Below, piece after piece: positions 11,395 to 23,889 of a stretch of DNA of 47,705 bases. The DNA is from Lactifluus volemus. Taxonomy: Eukaryota > Basidiomycota > Agaricomycetes > Russulales > Russulaceae. The notes beneath the pieces are model-generated. The model made no database searches, was not told the DNA's origin, and saw only the letters and a program-made list of their open reading frames with translations. Position 1 is the stretch's first letter; each line of letters starts with the position of its first letter. The translations under genes and the position numbers were made by a program. Location of the stretch: the NCBI GenBank assembly GCA_022376515.1, contig WTXI01000277.1:1-47705 (forward strand). The letters are read 5' to 3'.

Positions 11395-13438
11395 CAGAGC
11401 GGGAAAGAGAGACGAAACAGGTACGCGAAACTGCTGAGTTTGGTCGCGTTGAGCGATGTTCATTCGTCACTTGTCACCCATCCCGTCGTACGTTGCATGC
11501 ACACATATACACGCACACCCATCCATTTCCTGTCCTTAAGGAAGATGCTATCAACGCAATATATGACATTTGTGAAAACCAGACGTTCGTCGCTCGCCAC
11601 ACGCTATTCTATCCAATCCCAAAGAAACTTGGTCTTCCCCTCCCCGCTTCATCTCCTAGATGCGGATTGAAGGATACAAGGCTATTGTTCGAATGTCAGA
11701 GGAGCATCTTATATGGGTAGAGAGGACGTCTTGGTGCAGTTACTTCAGAGCGGTGGGTGCCACATTCTCTTAGTTTTCTTTTCCCTCCCTCCGGAAAAAG
11801 AATTGCATCTTAATTCATCGACGGTTTCCTCTAACCTCTTTTTTTTTTTCCCTTTTTTCATCAGATGAACCCACAGAGGTTGCGGTGGTCAATTGTCCAG
11901 CACCTCGAATTGGATTACGCTAAGCGTTCTCTGCGATCAAATCGTTCCTCCAGACGAGCCCACGGAAGACGATGTCAAGGTCACTTGCGCACCCTGGTCG
12001 TGGCGTTCCTCGCAGAAGACGTGCGGAGGCCCCTCCTGACCAAGTTGCAGGGCCGAGGGAACATTTGCGCGGAGCAAGACCAAGCGCCGATAGACACCCT
12101 CCTCAAGGTGAGAGAGATCCGTCTCCCTGATCAACTCTCTTCTGGCGCTGACAAGAGAGTTACGGGGGTTTCGCGCAGTCCGTGTCCACATTTAGTGGCG
12201 CCTCCGCCTCCGCCTCGAAGATTACGAGGGCATTTTGGTTTTCCTACCCTCCTTCAACAGTGGCCGACCGACTGGATGCGGGAACGAACTATTTCAGGCG
12301 TTCCTTGCGCAGGCTATGTCTTGGGGACCTCGCGCCGAGGCCGATCCCTGCGAGCCAAGAGCGGGCCTCAAACTGTGCGACTTGTGTCCCGCGAAAAAGG
12401 CGTGTTGGACCCTTTCCAGCTTTTGCGCTTCTACTGCTCGCGGCTTGCAGCCACCAGACGGGTCCTGAGTCTGATGAGCTCGTCTCAATGAGGTGTCAAG
12501 TTGTGGACGCATTGGCCATCATCCTTCTGGTACGTTGGTCCGAGACAGCCTGCTACTCGCCACCACCTCTCATTTCCATTCTTTGCGATGCAGGCTTCCA
12601 TTCGAATAGCCCCGTCAGATGCGCAAGCGTGGCGGTCGTGCGAAATGCTCTTGCGAACGTGTCAGCAGGTTGGTGGACCGTGACCTTACAGGAAAGCTGA
12701 CAGACGTGATCTTTTCTTTTTATTTCCTTTTGCTCGGTGTCCAGAGGAAGGAAGAGTAAACAAATGGGAACATTTCTGCTCACCTTGCTGATGAAAAACC
12801 GAACCCAGTCCAAAGGGATAGGAGATCTCAGCATAGTCAGCTCTTTTCCTGTTTTTTTTTTCCTCGCCTTGCTCACCAGTTTCTTGTTGTTCATCTTGCT
12901 AGTCGTTGACCCAGTCCCCCAACCGCCACACTTCCTGTAAAACCAAATTCGTCGCCGCTCAATCCCAGATATCCACCTTCCTGCTGACGTAATCCTAAAC
13001 AAACGAAAAGCTGAGGAAGAGGATTCAAAGTGTACCACAAGACGGGAGGGAGCGCAGAGGCTACCTATCAGAGGACAAGATGTACGGCAACGACGTCAGC
13101 CCAGGGACACCTCTTTGCATTCTGCGGGCTCGGGTGCGTCTAGCCCTGGAAGCGGAGCGGAAGACGGTCTTCAGACGAAGCGGCTGAGGACGACCACTGA
13201 CGAGGAGATACCTTCACTGTTACTGCGCATGGGAAACGTGGGATGTCATTCTCCAGGGCTACGCAGTCGACAGGCGTCGAACTCAAAGTCCTCACCGGCG
13301 CTCCAAGGTCAATCCTCGGATTCTTCAAGGCGGATATCCACCTGGAGGGTCCCCCGAGTTTTCGCTAGGGCTCAGTATCAAGGGGCTGCGCGGTTACATT
13401 CACATTCTCTGCTTAAAAGGAAGGGGAATGGGACGTAG
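11395..13438 (+). pseudogene. API5-like gene, degenerate copy (P2)
   Basis: This is an older, more decayed relative of P1. Recognisable parts are INAIYDICEN near 11552-11581, followed by an intron-like stretch to CTCCTAG near 11660, then IEGYKAIVRMSEE-like sequence around 11670. A DEPTEVAVVNC-like exon follows near 11865. The DTLLK-GTGAGAG exon end lies at about 12096-12114, a second-half block continues to about 12700, and the Ser-rich tail runs to the TAG at 13436-13438. The central exons contain stops and shifts in every frame. Its last ~370 bp are almost identical to P0, because they belong to the recent 13.1 kb duplication. Confidence 0.5.
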
Positions 13439-14150
13439 GAGGATTCGTCAGTGATTCATTTAGGGTCCTACAGCGGAACGGATCTTCATCGTATACGGGA
13501 CTATGTGGTATCTCTTGTTTCTTTATTCCGTGCTGTGTGCCTTCTGCTGTTTGTATACCACGATTTATCAACAATTGGTTGAGATTTTGCTTCAACCTCG
13601 CGAGCATCCCTCACAAACCAACACACGGTACATCCGCATCCACGTCCACGTGCCAAAATCCCGAATTATTCTTATCAGTGTGCGAGTCGGTTGTGCATAT
13701 ATCCAAAATTTAAATGCGCGACACGGATAACTTACAAGCTTACAGCATTGCTTTCCGTTGGCTACTACGCACGTTTACGAATGTCATCACCCTCACAGAA
13801 AAAGTGCCGTGTAATGGAGTTGGTATTGACTCCGAGTCGGATATACATCACAATGGCATTCGTGGTAATCTTATTTGTTTTGGTTGAAGCTTGTCTCGTG
13901 AAAGATTTCCTACCTCGGGAAATATTCCGATCAGCGCTACCGTGACCCCACACTTAGCCGACTCTGGTCCGCAATGTGCAGAATTTCCGCGCCATATCGA
14001 CAAATGACCTCGATTTCCGCTCAACATCCGAAAGAACAGGCTTGTACGGTTTACGTCGGAGACAGGGAAGACAGTTGACAAAAAAGAGTCGATGAGCATT
14101 GAGAGGTTTCCCATTTTTCGGTTCCCCTATGGAACTAAGTTATAGTAAAA
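13439..14150. repeat. Orphan receptor 5'-flank block, second copy
   Basis: This is nearly identical to 374-1085 and carries the same landmarks, such as GTATACGGGACTA near 13494 and GAGAGGTTTCCCATTTTT near 14101. It extends about 65 bp further (TGGGTGAACGGCCCGGGGAG near 14156) before the module that follows. No receptor body follows and no gene is supported. Confidence 0.55.
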
Positions 14151-14169
14151 CGGTCTGGGTGAACGGCCC

Positions 14170-14525
14170 GGGGAGCGTAGATGATTGCCCTGGCGGCCGA
14201 TGACGAAGGCACGTCCTTCATCGGACTCCTCTGGCCTTCCGCGGCCAATCTCTCGTCCTCCTCGGCATCCAGAAACTCCTTCCAAATCGGCAATACACTC
14301 CAACAGTTTGAGGGACAATGTCAATCTTCAAATTGAGGCCTGCAGCTGCAAGACACGAGTCGATGAACCCGAGGGTGGGGCCGATCTTGAGATGGAGATA
14401 GCCAACTACGATTACGGGCATGCACGTTGACATGTACATAGTATCACAATCGGTAGGTATGGTTGTGATGACCAGTATATAGTTGAGGACCGTCTAGAGA
14501 TCGATCGCAGTTTGAGAGTCGATAT
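14170..14525. repeat. Dispersed intergenic module, copy 3
   Basis: This is the sister of 1090-1405, with the GATGACGAAGGCACGTCC start, the ACACGAGTCGATGAACCC motif and the minus-strand 73-codon ORF at 14218-14439. That ORF differs from 1108-1329 at only a few positions, as expected from the recent duplication, so its conservation is not evidence of coding function. Confidence 0.45.
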
Positions 14526-14538
14526 GATCAGTCAGAGC

Positions 14539-14620
14539 ATGCTCCAGCTCGAGGTCACTGGTACGTATCATCAGTTCTCGGGCTTCCTCGCCTCAAAGTC
14601 TTCCCGGGGGAAGACACGAA
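14539..14620 (+). pseudogene. Receptor C2 start fragment fused to API5-like gene, second copy
   Basis: ATG at 14539 encodes MLQLEVTG and is followed by a GTACGTAT donor, exactly as in the receptor first exon. The downstream CCTCGCCTCAAAGTC...CCCGGGG matches receptor exon 2 (LPPLKSLPGK). After about 35 bp the sequence becomes API5-like (GAAACAGGAACG...GTTGTTTGGTCGCGCTGAG). This copy preserves the receptor start better than the one at 1429. Confidence 0.55.
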
Positions 14621-16782
14621 ACAGGAACGGAGACTGCCGAGTTGTTTGGTCGCGCTGAGCGACGTTCACCGGGTAAATTAGCCTTAGAGCAGGCGATGAA
14701 ACTTGTTCATTTTCCACACACTCTCTCAAATGCCTGGCGGCGATGAATATTGCCAAGTTTTTCAAGGCGTTTCCTGACATCGAGGAAAATGCTATCAACG
14801 CTATATTTGACCTTTGTGAAGACCATTATCCAGATGATCGTCGCTCGCCTCACGCTATCCCAAGAAACCTGATTTCCCCCCCCGCTTCATCTCCTAGATG
14901 CGAATTGAAGGATACAAAGCTATCGTTCGAATATCAGAGGAGCAGCCTATCTGGGTAGAGAGGAACGTGGACGTCTTGGTGCAGTTACTTCAGAGCGGTG
15001 GGTGCCACATTCTCCTACTTTTCTTTTTGCCTTCCGACGGAAAAGAATTGCATCTTAATTCATCGAATATTCCCTCTTCCCTCCTTTCCCTTTCCTTTTT
15101 TCATTTTCCTTTTCATCAGATGAACCCGCAGAGGTTGCGGTAGTCAAGACTGCGCCTATCCGGCACCTCGAATTGGACTCCAAGATTACGCTGAGCGTTC
15201 TCCGATCGAATCGTCCCCCCAGACGAACCCATGGAAGGCGAGGTCAAGGTCACTTGCGCATGCTGGTCGGGGCGTTCCTCGCAGAAGACGCGCGGAGGCC
15301 CCTTCTGACAAGTTGCAGGGCCGAGGGAACATCTGCGCGGAGCAAGAACAAGCGCTGATAGACACCCTCCTCAAGGTGAGAGAGATCCGTCGTCCCTGAT
15401 CAACTCTCTTCTGGCGCTGACGAAAGAGATACGGGGGTTTCGCGCAGGGGTGTCCAATTTGGTGGCGCCGACGCCTCAATATTACATGGGTCATTTTGAT
15501 GTTCCTGCCCTCCTTTAAAAGTGGCCGTCCGACTCGACATCAACGAGCTGGTGCAAGTGTTACGTGCGCAAGCTATGTCTTCGCTCAGGGAGGACCTCCC
15601 GCCGAGGCGGATCCCCGCGAGCCTGGAGCGGGCCCGCTTCTACTCGAACTGTGCGACTTTGTGTGCCGCGAAAGGGCGTGTCGGACCCTGTCCAGCTCTT
15701 GCGCTTCTACTGCACATCGTCTCTCATGGGGAAAATGACGCTCGGGCGACTGTCTGAAGATGCGCGATTGTTCTTCATCTTCATCTCGCGCAAGCTCTCG
15801 CGGATTGCAGCCACCAGAAGAGCCGAGAGTCTGCTGAACTCGCCTCGATGCAGCGTCAGGTCGTGGACGCATTGACCGTCACCCTTCCGGTACGTTGGTC
15901 CGGGACAGCCTGCCCGTCGTCACCACCTCTCATTTTCCATTATTTGCGACGCAGACTTTCGTTCGAATAGCCGCGTCAGATGCGCAAGTGTGGCGGTTGT
16001 GCGAAATATTCTTGCGAACGTATCAGCAGGGGTGGACCGTGACCTTTTCTTTTTCTTTTCTTTTGCTCGGTGTCCAGAGCAAGGAAGAGCAAACAAATTG
16101 GAACATTTCTGCTCCCCTCCACTCGGTTCTGGTAGAGATTTCTCACCTCGCTGATGAAAGGCTGAACCCAGAGTCCAAACGAGCAGGGGATCTCAGCAGT
16201 GTCAGTTCTTTTCTTTTTTGTCCTGGCCTCACTCACCAGTTGGTTGCTAGTCGTTGATCCACAGTCCCCCAACCGTCCTCGCTTCCTCTAAAACCATTGC
16301 CGTCGCCACTCCCAATTCCAGATATCCACCTACCTGCTGACGTAATCCTGAACAAACGAAAAGCGGATGGAATCAACTGTACCGCAAGAACGGGAGGGAA
16401 TGCAGAGGCTATCTATCAGAGGGCAACATGCATGGCAACGATGGCAGCGCAGGGATTCGTCTCTTTGCATTCTGCGGGCTCTGGTGCGGCTAGCCCCGGA
16501 AGCGGAGGGAAGACGGCCTTCAGACGAAGCGGCTGAGGACGACCACTGACGAGGAGACACCATGTTACTGCGCATGGGAAATGTGCAACGTCTTTCACCA
16601 GGGCCGCGCGATCGACAGGCGTCGAACTCAAAGTCCCCACCGGCGCTTCAAGCTCAGTCCTCGGATTCGCCGAGGCATCCACCTGGAGGGTCCCCCGAAT
16701 TTTCGCTAGGCTCAGTATCATAGGCGCTGCGCAGTTGCACTCACACTCTCTGCTTGAAAGGATACAGGGGAACGGGACGTGA
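14620..16782 (+). pseudogene. API5-like HEAT-repeat gene (P3)
   Basis: Near twin of P1 from the recent duplication. The conserved API5 core (AAMNIAKFFKAFPDIEENAI near 14737-14796, then FDLCED) is open here. The next exon reads EEQPIWVERNVDVLVQLLQS without the TAG seen in P1. The exon starting near 15120 (DEPAEVAVVKTA) is intact for its first half. Single-base losses near 15200 and 15308 then break the frame before the GTGAGAG donor near 15376. The tail ends at the TGA at 16780-16782. Family knowledge: API5 acts in the nucleus with RNA-export and apoptosis factors; nothing here shows that this copy is expressed. Confidence 0.6.
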
Positions 16783-17733
16783 GAGGATTCGTTAATGATT
16801 CGTTCAGGGTCCTACAGGTAGCGCATCGTTATCGTATACGGGACTACGTAGTTGGCTGTCATGCACCGATTGCATTTATATCTCTTGCCTATTCCTTGCT
16901 GTGTACCTTCTGTGCTTGTAGATACTATAGTAAACCAACAATTGGTTGAGATTATCCTCATCCACCTCGTTCTAAAATCCCGAATTCAATCCTTCCCAGT
17001 GAGCGAGTCGGTTGTGCATATATCCAAATTTCAAACGCGCGACGCGAACGACTCGGACTTGAAGCTTGAAGCTTACGAGCTTACACGTTCCGTTGGCTAT
17101 TACGCATGTTTGCGAATGTCATCATCCTCACAGACAAAATCCCGCGTAATGATCTAAGTTGCTTTTGTTGAAGCTTGTCTTGTGAAAACTTACCTCGGGA
17201 GATTTTCCGATCAGCGCTACCCACAATGTCCAGAATTTCCGCGCTATATTGACAAATGACCTAGATGTGCGCTCAACATCCGAGGGAACAGGCTTGTATA
17301 GTCTAAGTCGGAGCCGGGAAGACAGTAGACAAAAAAATAATCGATAGACCTTGAGAGGTTTCCCATTTTTCAGTTCCCCCACGGTACGGTACTACTCACC
17401 ACCGGCCACATCAATAGCCGCTTTTTTTCTCACCGTTGTTTGGTTGTTTGTTCCCAATCGCGAAGCGCCCCTCACGAAACGTGGACACCTAGTGCACACA
17501 CACCAGTAGTTATCCTCAATCTCAACTTCTCACTTCGATCTACGATGTCTCTCGCACAACCAAAATCGTATGTCAAAGTCTCTCACACCCGATCTCCCCC
17601 GATGTTAACCATTACTGCAGACCAGATCCTCAAATATCCGGAATCGGGTACATCATTTACTTCCATTTCATTTCGATATCTGCTCACAAAACTGCCTTTG
17701 ATCAGTGATCAAGTCAGCGAAACACCACCGAAC
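16783..17733 (+). promoter_or_regulatory. Conserved 5' flank of NLR2
   Basis: This equivalent of 3698-4637 is nearly identical apart from single-base gaps. It also keeps a TTGAGAGGTTTCCCATTTTTCAG element near 17351 that NLR1's flank has lost. The conserved alternative ATG lies at 17545 in frame with the C2 start at 17734. No gene is supported in between. Confidence 0.4.
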
Positions 17734-20700
17734 ATGCTCCAGCTCGAAGTGGCTAGTATGTATATATAGTGATGCTGCTCTGATAAGTACTGACCTCTTT
17801 CCTTTGTCAGTCCTTCGGGCATACAATCTCCCTCCTCTGAAATCCCTCCCCGGGAAAGAGAGACGGTTTTACGTTACTGTGACCAGCGGGGAGAAATCAT
17901 GGCAGACCCGATCTATACAAAGCGTGGCTCAGCACGTCGAATGGAACGAGAAAGTCGACACATTGTGAGAAATGTGGAATTTGCGTTTCAATGTCCAACT
18001 GACTCCGGTGCAGTGCCATACAACCTCTCTCTCGTATAATGGTGTCTCTTTTTGCGAAGAGGACCATGCGGAAAGACATGCTTCTCGGGCAGGAGGAGAT
18101 AATCTGTGAAGCACGACGCGGTTCGTCTATTCTTCGAATCCTTACTCATGCATCTTGCTGAGCGTCCTACATGTAGAGCTTGAGATTATTTTCAGAGGTG
18201 CTGATGGAGCTAGTAGAAACTCAACGAAGCCGGATACACTCTTGACGATCAACGTATCTACGAAAGCGAGTCCCGCTCTAACTACGGCAGTCAATACATC
18301 GAATCCTGTGACAACAGCGTTGGACGATTTGCTTGCTGAAGGAGGTGTTGTACGTCCTACTATCAAATTCAATTATGATACCAGGCAACCCACGGCAGTT
18401 CCGCCTCACTTTCTCCTTTATTTCAGGCACATGGCGTTCCAGTTCCCACTGAGGGCGACACCCATGTGAGACCGGCAGTAGGCAGCCAGGCAGAGATATC
18501 ACGTACTCTTGGTCGTGCCGAGGAAGCCACGGAGGCTATGGGTACGATCAATGCATGGAAGACAGCCATTGGTGTTATCAAGCAAGTGATGGACACTGTC
18601 GACCCAATCGCTGATGTATGGCTAACATCGTCATGGTTTTTGCGATTCCTTGCTAAACTAACTTTTCTGTTCAGTTGTTCCCGCATGCAAATTAGCATGG
18701 AAATTGCTCTCAATGATTCCTGAGGTTTGTCCCCGTGCTCTGTCGGAGGATATCCATAGTTCAACATTTGTTTTCACCTACTGTCAGACTTTGTTACTCC
18801 AGTTGAAGCGTGACGACAACGTCAGAACACTGCTTCAGGCAATTCTGGATGGTTTGACTTTGTGAAGAAGGCGGACGTTTTGAGGAACATGGACCCGGAG
18901 TCTACGCAACCGAAATCCTGGATGAGATGCTGGAGTGTGTCTCGGAATGTGCCAAATTCATCATATCGTATGCGAAGGATGTGCAAGTCGGTACGTCGTC
19001 CTGGCCTCGTTGTGGTGCTTCATAATAAAGATTTGATTTAGGAAAGCGGACGTTGAAGAATGTGGTTCGGCAGGTTGACGGGAAGATTGATGAGTACCGC
19101 ACGAACCTTGCTCGACTACGGGATAATTTTCTCGCGGGTACCACTGTTATCGCTGGGGGTGCTGTGCTGGAACATGGTGTGTACTCCTGATGGACTTGAT
19201 CGTCGAATGGTGGATCTGATGAAGGAGACATAGAACTAGACGCAACCATCAGAGAATTGCCTTATAAAGGAGGCTGGCGATTTGGGATGACAGGCGCTGT
19301 CTTCCAGGCACACGAGAAGACTTCTTGGACCATATCATCAACTGGGTCGAGAATCGAGAATCTGAACGCGGGCTCGTGCTCCTCGGCCAGGCCGGCACAG
19401 GAAAGTCATCGATTGCACATGAAGTTGCCCGTCGGTTAGACAACAAGCATCTCGGCTCTTACTTTGCTTTTCTACGGAAGGAGGGCTCCAAGGACGAGGC
19501 TCACCAGCTGTTCACGACGCTTGCTCGCGATCTCTCCAATCGCTATCCTCCATTCAAACTCGCCCTCGGGAGGGTGCTCAAGAATGATCCATCTCTTTGT
19601 AGTACTCGACACTATCATACACTTTTCGAACGCCTCCTCCTTGAACCAGTCAAGAACCTTCAACTTGGGGGTCCAATCTTGATTGTGATCGATGCTTGGA
19701 CGAGAGCGGTGACGCAACTGGCCAAAGCGGATTACACAAATTCCTTGCTGAACATCTGTTCGAGTTGCCTTCGAACTTTCGCATCCTCATCACCTCGAGG
19801 CCGGAAAATAGAATCGAACATGTATTTGGTGATACGCTGTCCGTGCGCACCCTCTACATGGACGATCACAAACTGGCTGCCAAGACGGAGCAAGATATTC
19901 GCTTATATCTCGAGAACGAGCTCCCCTTGGATTTGTTCAAGCGACATGGTGTCAAACTCGCAAAGGCGCGGAAGGGTTGTTTCAGTGGGCAGCCGTCGCA
20001 TGCGGGTTGATAAATAATCCTCCTCCTAGCTTTGGATTTAACAGGAAAAAGGTGATACAGCGTCTGTTGGGACACTCACGAGGTCGCGATGGACGGGATC
20101 CGTTGGACCAGCTTTACAGAGAAGTCCTGGAAGGATACTTCGAACCGGTTGCAGCACGGACACTATTTCGGTCTGTGATGGGACAGCTTTTCGCTGCGAT
20201 GATGCCGCTTTCCATCCGTTCATTGACTATTCTGCGACAACATGCACCCAAGGATGACCTCGAGGTTCCTGATCCGAGGACTCTGATACAGAAGATTCTG
20301 ATCCCGAGGATTCTGATTGCGTTGTTGAGATGCTCCGTCACCTTGGCTCACTGCTCAGTAACGTGACCTCATCCGACGACACCCTCCCGATCGTTCCTCT
20401 CCACACCTCATTTCGTGACTTCCTTGCCAATGAGAGGAGTGGGATATTTCATATCGACCTTGGCAGGGCTCACCGTCAGTTGGCACATTCGTGTCTTGGA
20501 TTAATGCTCAATGACCTCAAATTCAACATTTGCAAACTGGAATCGTCATACCTTGCCAACAGGGACGTACCAGATCTTGATTCTCGAATTGCCAAATATA
20601 TTCCACCTGCTCTATCATATGCGTGCGTTTTCTGGGGCGATCATTTAGAGCGCCTTAGTATCGAACAGGACCTCTTTCCAAAACTTCGATTGCTATTCGA

Positions 20701-23224
20701 GACAAGATTCCTTTTTTGGCTGGAATCCTGAGCATCAAGAACGGTGTCGGTCTTGCATCACGAGCATTGGCATCTCTGAACACATGGTTGCAGTCTGATC
20801 AGCGGAAGGTAGGCGGCTCTTATCATGTTACGCCGCATGTAGTAATTATTGGGTACAGCAATCATTCCAACCAGAGGTTGAGAATCTATTCTCCTTTGTG
20901 GATGATGCGTTTGCTTTCGTGCGATATTTCGGGATGGCAATATCAAGAAGTCTCCCGCATATATATATATCTGCTCTCCCTTTCGCGCCATCCTCTTCCC
21001 GCATCGTCGAGTGCCATCTTCACCAATTCCCCCACACATTGTTTTTGAAACAAGGACAGTTGTCTGATTGGCCAGCATTGGAAATGACGATTAAAGCACA
21101 CGACGGACCAGTCGAATCTGTTGTATTCTCTCCAGATGGCAACGGATCGCATCAGCCTCGCGAGATCGCACGATTCGGGTGTGGGATGCTACAACAGGGG
21201 AAATTGTAGCGGGTCCGTTTACCGGACATACCGGTTCGTCTACTGTGTCGCATTCTCGCCAGACGGGAAACGCATCGCCTCGGCCTCGCAGGACCGCACG
21301 ATTCGGGTGTGGGATGCCGCAACAGGAGAGGTCGTAGCGAGGCCATTTACTGGACATACAGGTTCGGTCAGATGCGTGGCATTCTCACCGAACGGACAGC
21401 ACATCGCCTCGGCCTCGAACGATCACACGATTCGTGTTTGGGATGCCGCAACTGGAGAGGTCGTAGCAGGCCCATTTATTGGACACATCGACGTGGTCTT
21501 CTGTGTTGCATTCTCAACAGACGGGCAATGTATCGCCTCTGCCTCTGAAGATTGCACGATTCGCATGTGGGATGCTGCAACCGGGGAGGTCGTAGCGGGC
21601 CCGTTTACTGGACACACTGAACTGGTTTACTGTGTTGTATTCTCACCGGATGGGAAGCACGTCGCTTCGGCCTCGTACGATCGCACGATTCGTGTGTGGG
21701 ATTCCGCAACAGGAGAGGTCGTAGCGGGCCCATTTACTGGACACACCGGTCCTATCTTTTCTATTGCATTCTCACCAGACGGGCAAAGCATCACCTCCGC
21801 CTCGGGAGATTGCACGATTTGCATGTGGGACTCGGCAACAGGGCAGATCGTAGCAGGGCCATTCACTGGACATACCAGCTCGATATTTTCTATTGCACTT
21901 TCGCCGGACGGGCAGCGCATTGCCTCGGCCTCGTACGATCACACCGTTTGCGTGTGGCACCCAGAAAAGGAGAGGCAAGAGGTTCAGTTACTGGACATAC
22001 CCGATCCATCTTTTCTGTTGCAATATCACGAGACGGGCAACGGGTCGCCTCGGCCTCTGCAGATTGCACAGTCTGTGTGTGGGATGCCGCAACAGGAGAG
22101 GTTACAGCAGGCCCGTTTACTGGTCACACCGATTGGGTCATTTCTGTTTCTTTCTCGCCTGAAGGGCAGCGGGTCGCCTCGGCCTCGCGAGATGGCACGA
22201 TTCGTGTGTGGGATACTGCAACAGGAGATATTGCAGCGGCCCATTTACCGGACATACCGATATTATCTACTCTGTTGCATTCTCGCCGGACGGACAACGC
22301 ATCGCGTCGGCTCGGAAGATCACACGGTTCGTGTGTGGGATGCCATAACGGGAGAGGTTGTAGTGGCCCCTTTACTGGACACACTGAGGGTGTCTGTTCT
22401 GTTGCATTCTCACCAGACGGGAAAGCATCGCATCTTCCTCGAACGACTGCACGATTCGCGTATGGGATGCTGCGACAGGAGAGGCCGTAGCTGGCCCGTT
22501 TACTGGTCACACTGGAGGGGTCCAATTTATTGCATTTTCACCAGATGGGCAGAGACTTGCCTCAGCCTCGTTCGATGACACGATTCGTGTGTGGGATTCT
22601 GCGTCAGGACAAGTACTAGTGGGCCCATTCACTGGACACGGGGGTGTTGTTAGGTCTGTTGGATTCTCACCGGACGGGCGGCGCATTGCTTCTGCCTCGG
22701 ATGATTGCACGATTCGCTTGTGGGATTCTACAACAGGGGTGGCCATAGCGGGCCCATTTATTGGACACACTGAGTCGGTCCTCTCCGCGTCATTCTCACC
22801 AGACGGGCAGCGGGTCGTTTCGACCTCATATGATCGCACGATTCGCATGTGGGATGCCACAACAGAACAGGATTTTGTGAGCTCGTCTACCGGACTCACT
22901 CAATCGACCAAACCTGGTGCGTCCACTCTGAATGGGCAGCTTATCACCTCGACCTTACGAGATCACACGATTCATGTAGGGAAGCTCAGATTGGAAGATG
23001 TTGAGAAAGATCACTTTATGGACAATTTCCCGATCAATGATGATGGATGGGTGTATGGGGAAGATGGAGAACTCCTTTTGTGGATTCCTCCCATTCACCG
23101 TCCATACCTTCATAAAGCCAACACAGTCTGGATTGCTGGCAAAGATAGCACGGAGGTAGATCTCTCAAACTTTGTGTATGGATTAAATTGGGCTATGGTA
23201 TATGTTCATAGTTCATCTAAATAG
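17734..23224 (+). pseudogene. C2-NACHT-WD40 NLR-like receptor, many frameshifts (NLR2)
   Basis: This is the sister of NLR1 in the recent duplication. The C2 domain starts at MLQLEV (17734). NACHT Walker A LGQAGTGKSS is intact near 19384-19413. Walker B is interrupted: ILIVIDA is followed by a one-base loss near 19695, after which DESGDATG continues in the next frame. More single-base losses occur near 18852, 18915, 19285, 19966, 20273, 20727, 21139, 21236, 22240, 22313 and 22371. The last part of the array and the tail (22589-23224) is open and ends in the conserved LLWIPPIHRPYLHK and VDLSNFVYGLNW motifs. Two of the losses (22313, 22371) are shared with NLR1; the others are private. Either a pseudogene or a gene damaged by assembly errors. 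Confidence 0.75.
21096..22864 (+). repeat. WD40 repeat array of NLR2
   Basis: This array has the same blade order as in NLR1, NLR3 and NLR4. The longest open stretch (about 21240-21950) covers blades 2 to 6 without interruption, including [19 protein letters not shown]. Frame breaks before and after it split the remaining blades. Confidence 0.85.
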
Positions 23225-23434
23225 AGTCACATGTATATATGCAAACTCCGATTAGTGTATCGTACGAATTCAGGTAGCCCAGCAACTCTGTCTGACATAT
23301 GGCCAGTAGAATCGTCTTTCAATATTAGGTCAGGTACAGTCATTGCGGTAAACCCCATGGCATCCTAAAAGCAGTTAGATGCTTGTTTTCAGTTTACTAG
23401 CTCTCCACGGAGAACTTAGGCCATTTCCCAAAAG

Positions 23435-23880
23435 TTAAACTCTTCTCGGAGTGTCGGATGAGCCTGCTTTTTGTCTCTTGCTCTTTCTCTCTGAAGTCGC
23501 TAATGGCATCGTGTATTTCGTCTGAGACATCATTTTCTGGTTTGCAGAAAATACTGCAGCTGTCCAAAGACATCTAGAGATGGAGTGGTGTGTGTACCAA
23601 AGATTTATATGAATACAGTAACCCAACTTTCATTACGCTGACCGATGCCACATACCGTTCCACTCCTAAGGCTCGGATCTGGTCTGGACTCTGGAAGCCC
23701 TGCATGAAGTAAATGAGGGGAGCAAGGTTTAATCCTTAGTCGTCTTGTATATTGATGGCAAATTGCACTTCCCGAGCCAGGTCTTGCATGTGTCACGGAT
23801 TTCTGTGGCCACACTGGCGAGCCGCCTGCGGCAGCAGCTCCAACGGGTGCTCTTGAAGAAATAGCATCAGGACGCCAAGT
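23435..23880 (-). pseudogene. Minus-strand coding remnant downstream of NLR2, unidentified
   Basis: Counterpart of 10318-10800. The C-terminal charged stretch (DFRERKSKRQKAGSSDTPRR, encoded at about 23438-23497) is identical to the NLR1 copy because it lies inside the recent duplication. Upstream on the minus strand the sequence diverges but keeps LPQAAR...VATE-like residues. Frame breaks remain and no family is recognised. Confidence 0.35.
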
Positions 23881-23889
23881 GTTAGTGTC

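Larger units (their letters stand above)
10494..23609. repeat. Recent tandem duplication, second unit (~13.1 kb)
   Basis: Positions 1-10493 match about 13066-23609 nearly base for base, at an offset of 13066 at the left and 13116 near the receptor stop codons. The drift is explained by small indels. Past 10494/23610 the two sequences remain related but substitutions rise sharply (for example ATATGCATACAGTGACCC against ATATGAATACAGTAACCC). The offset equals the distance between the two breakpoints, as expected for a simple tandem duplication. The second unit would therefore run from about 10494 to 23609, and the first would begin about 2.6 kb before the window. Confidence 0.7.
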
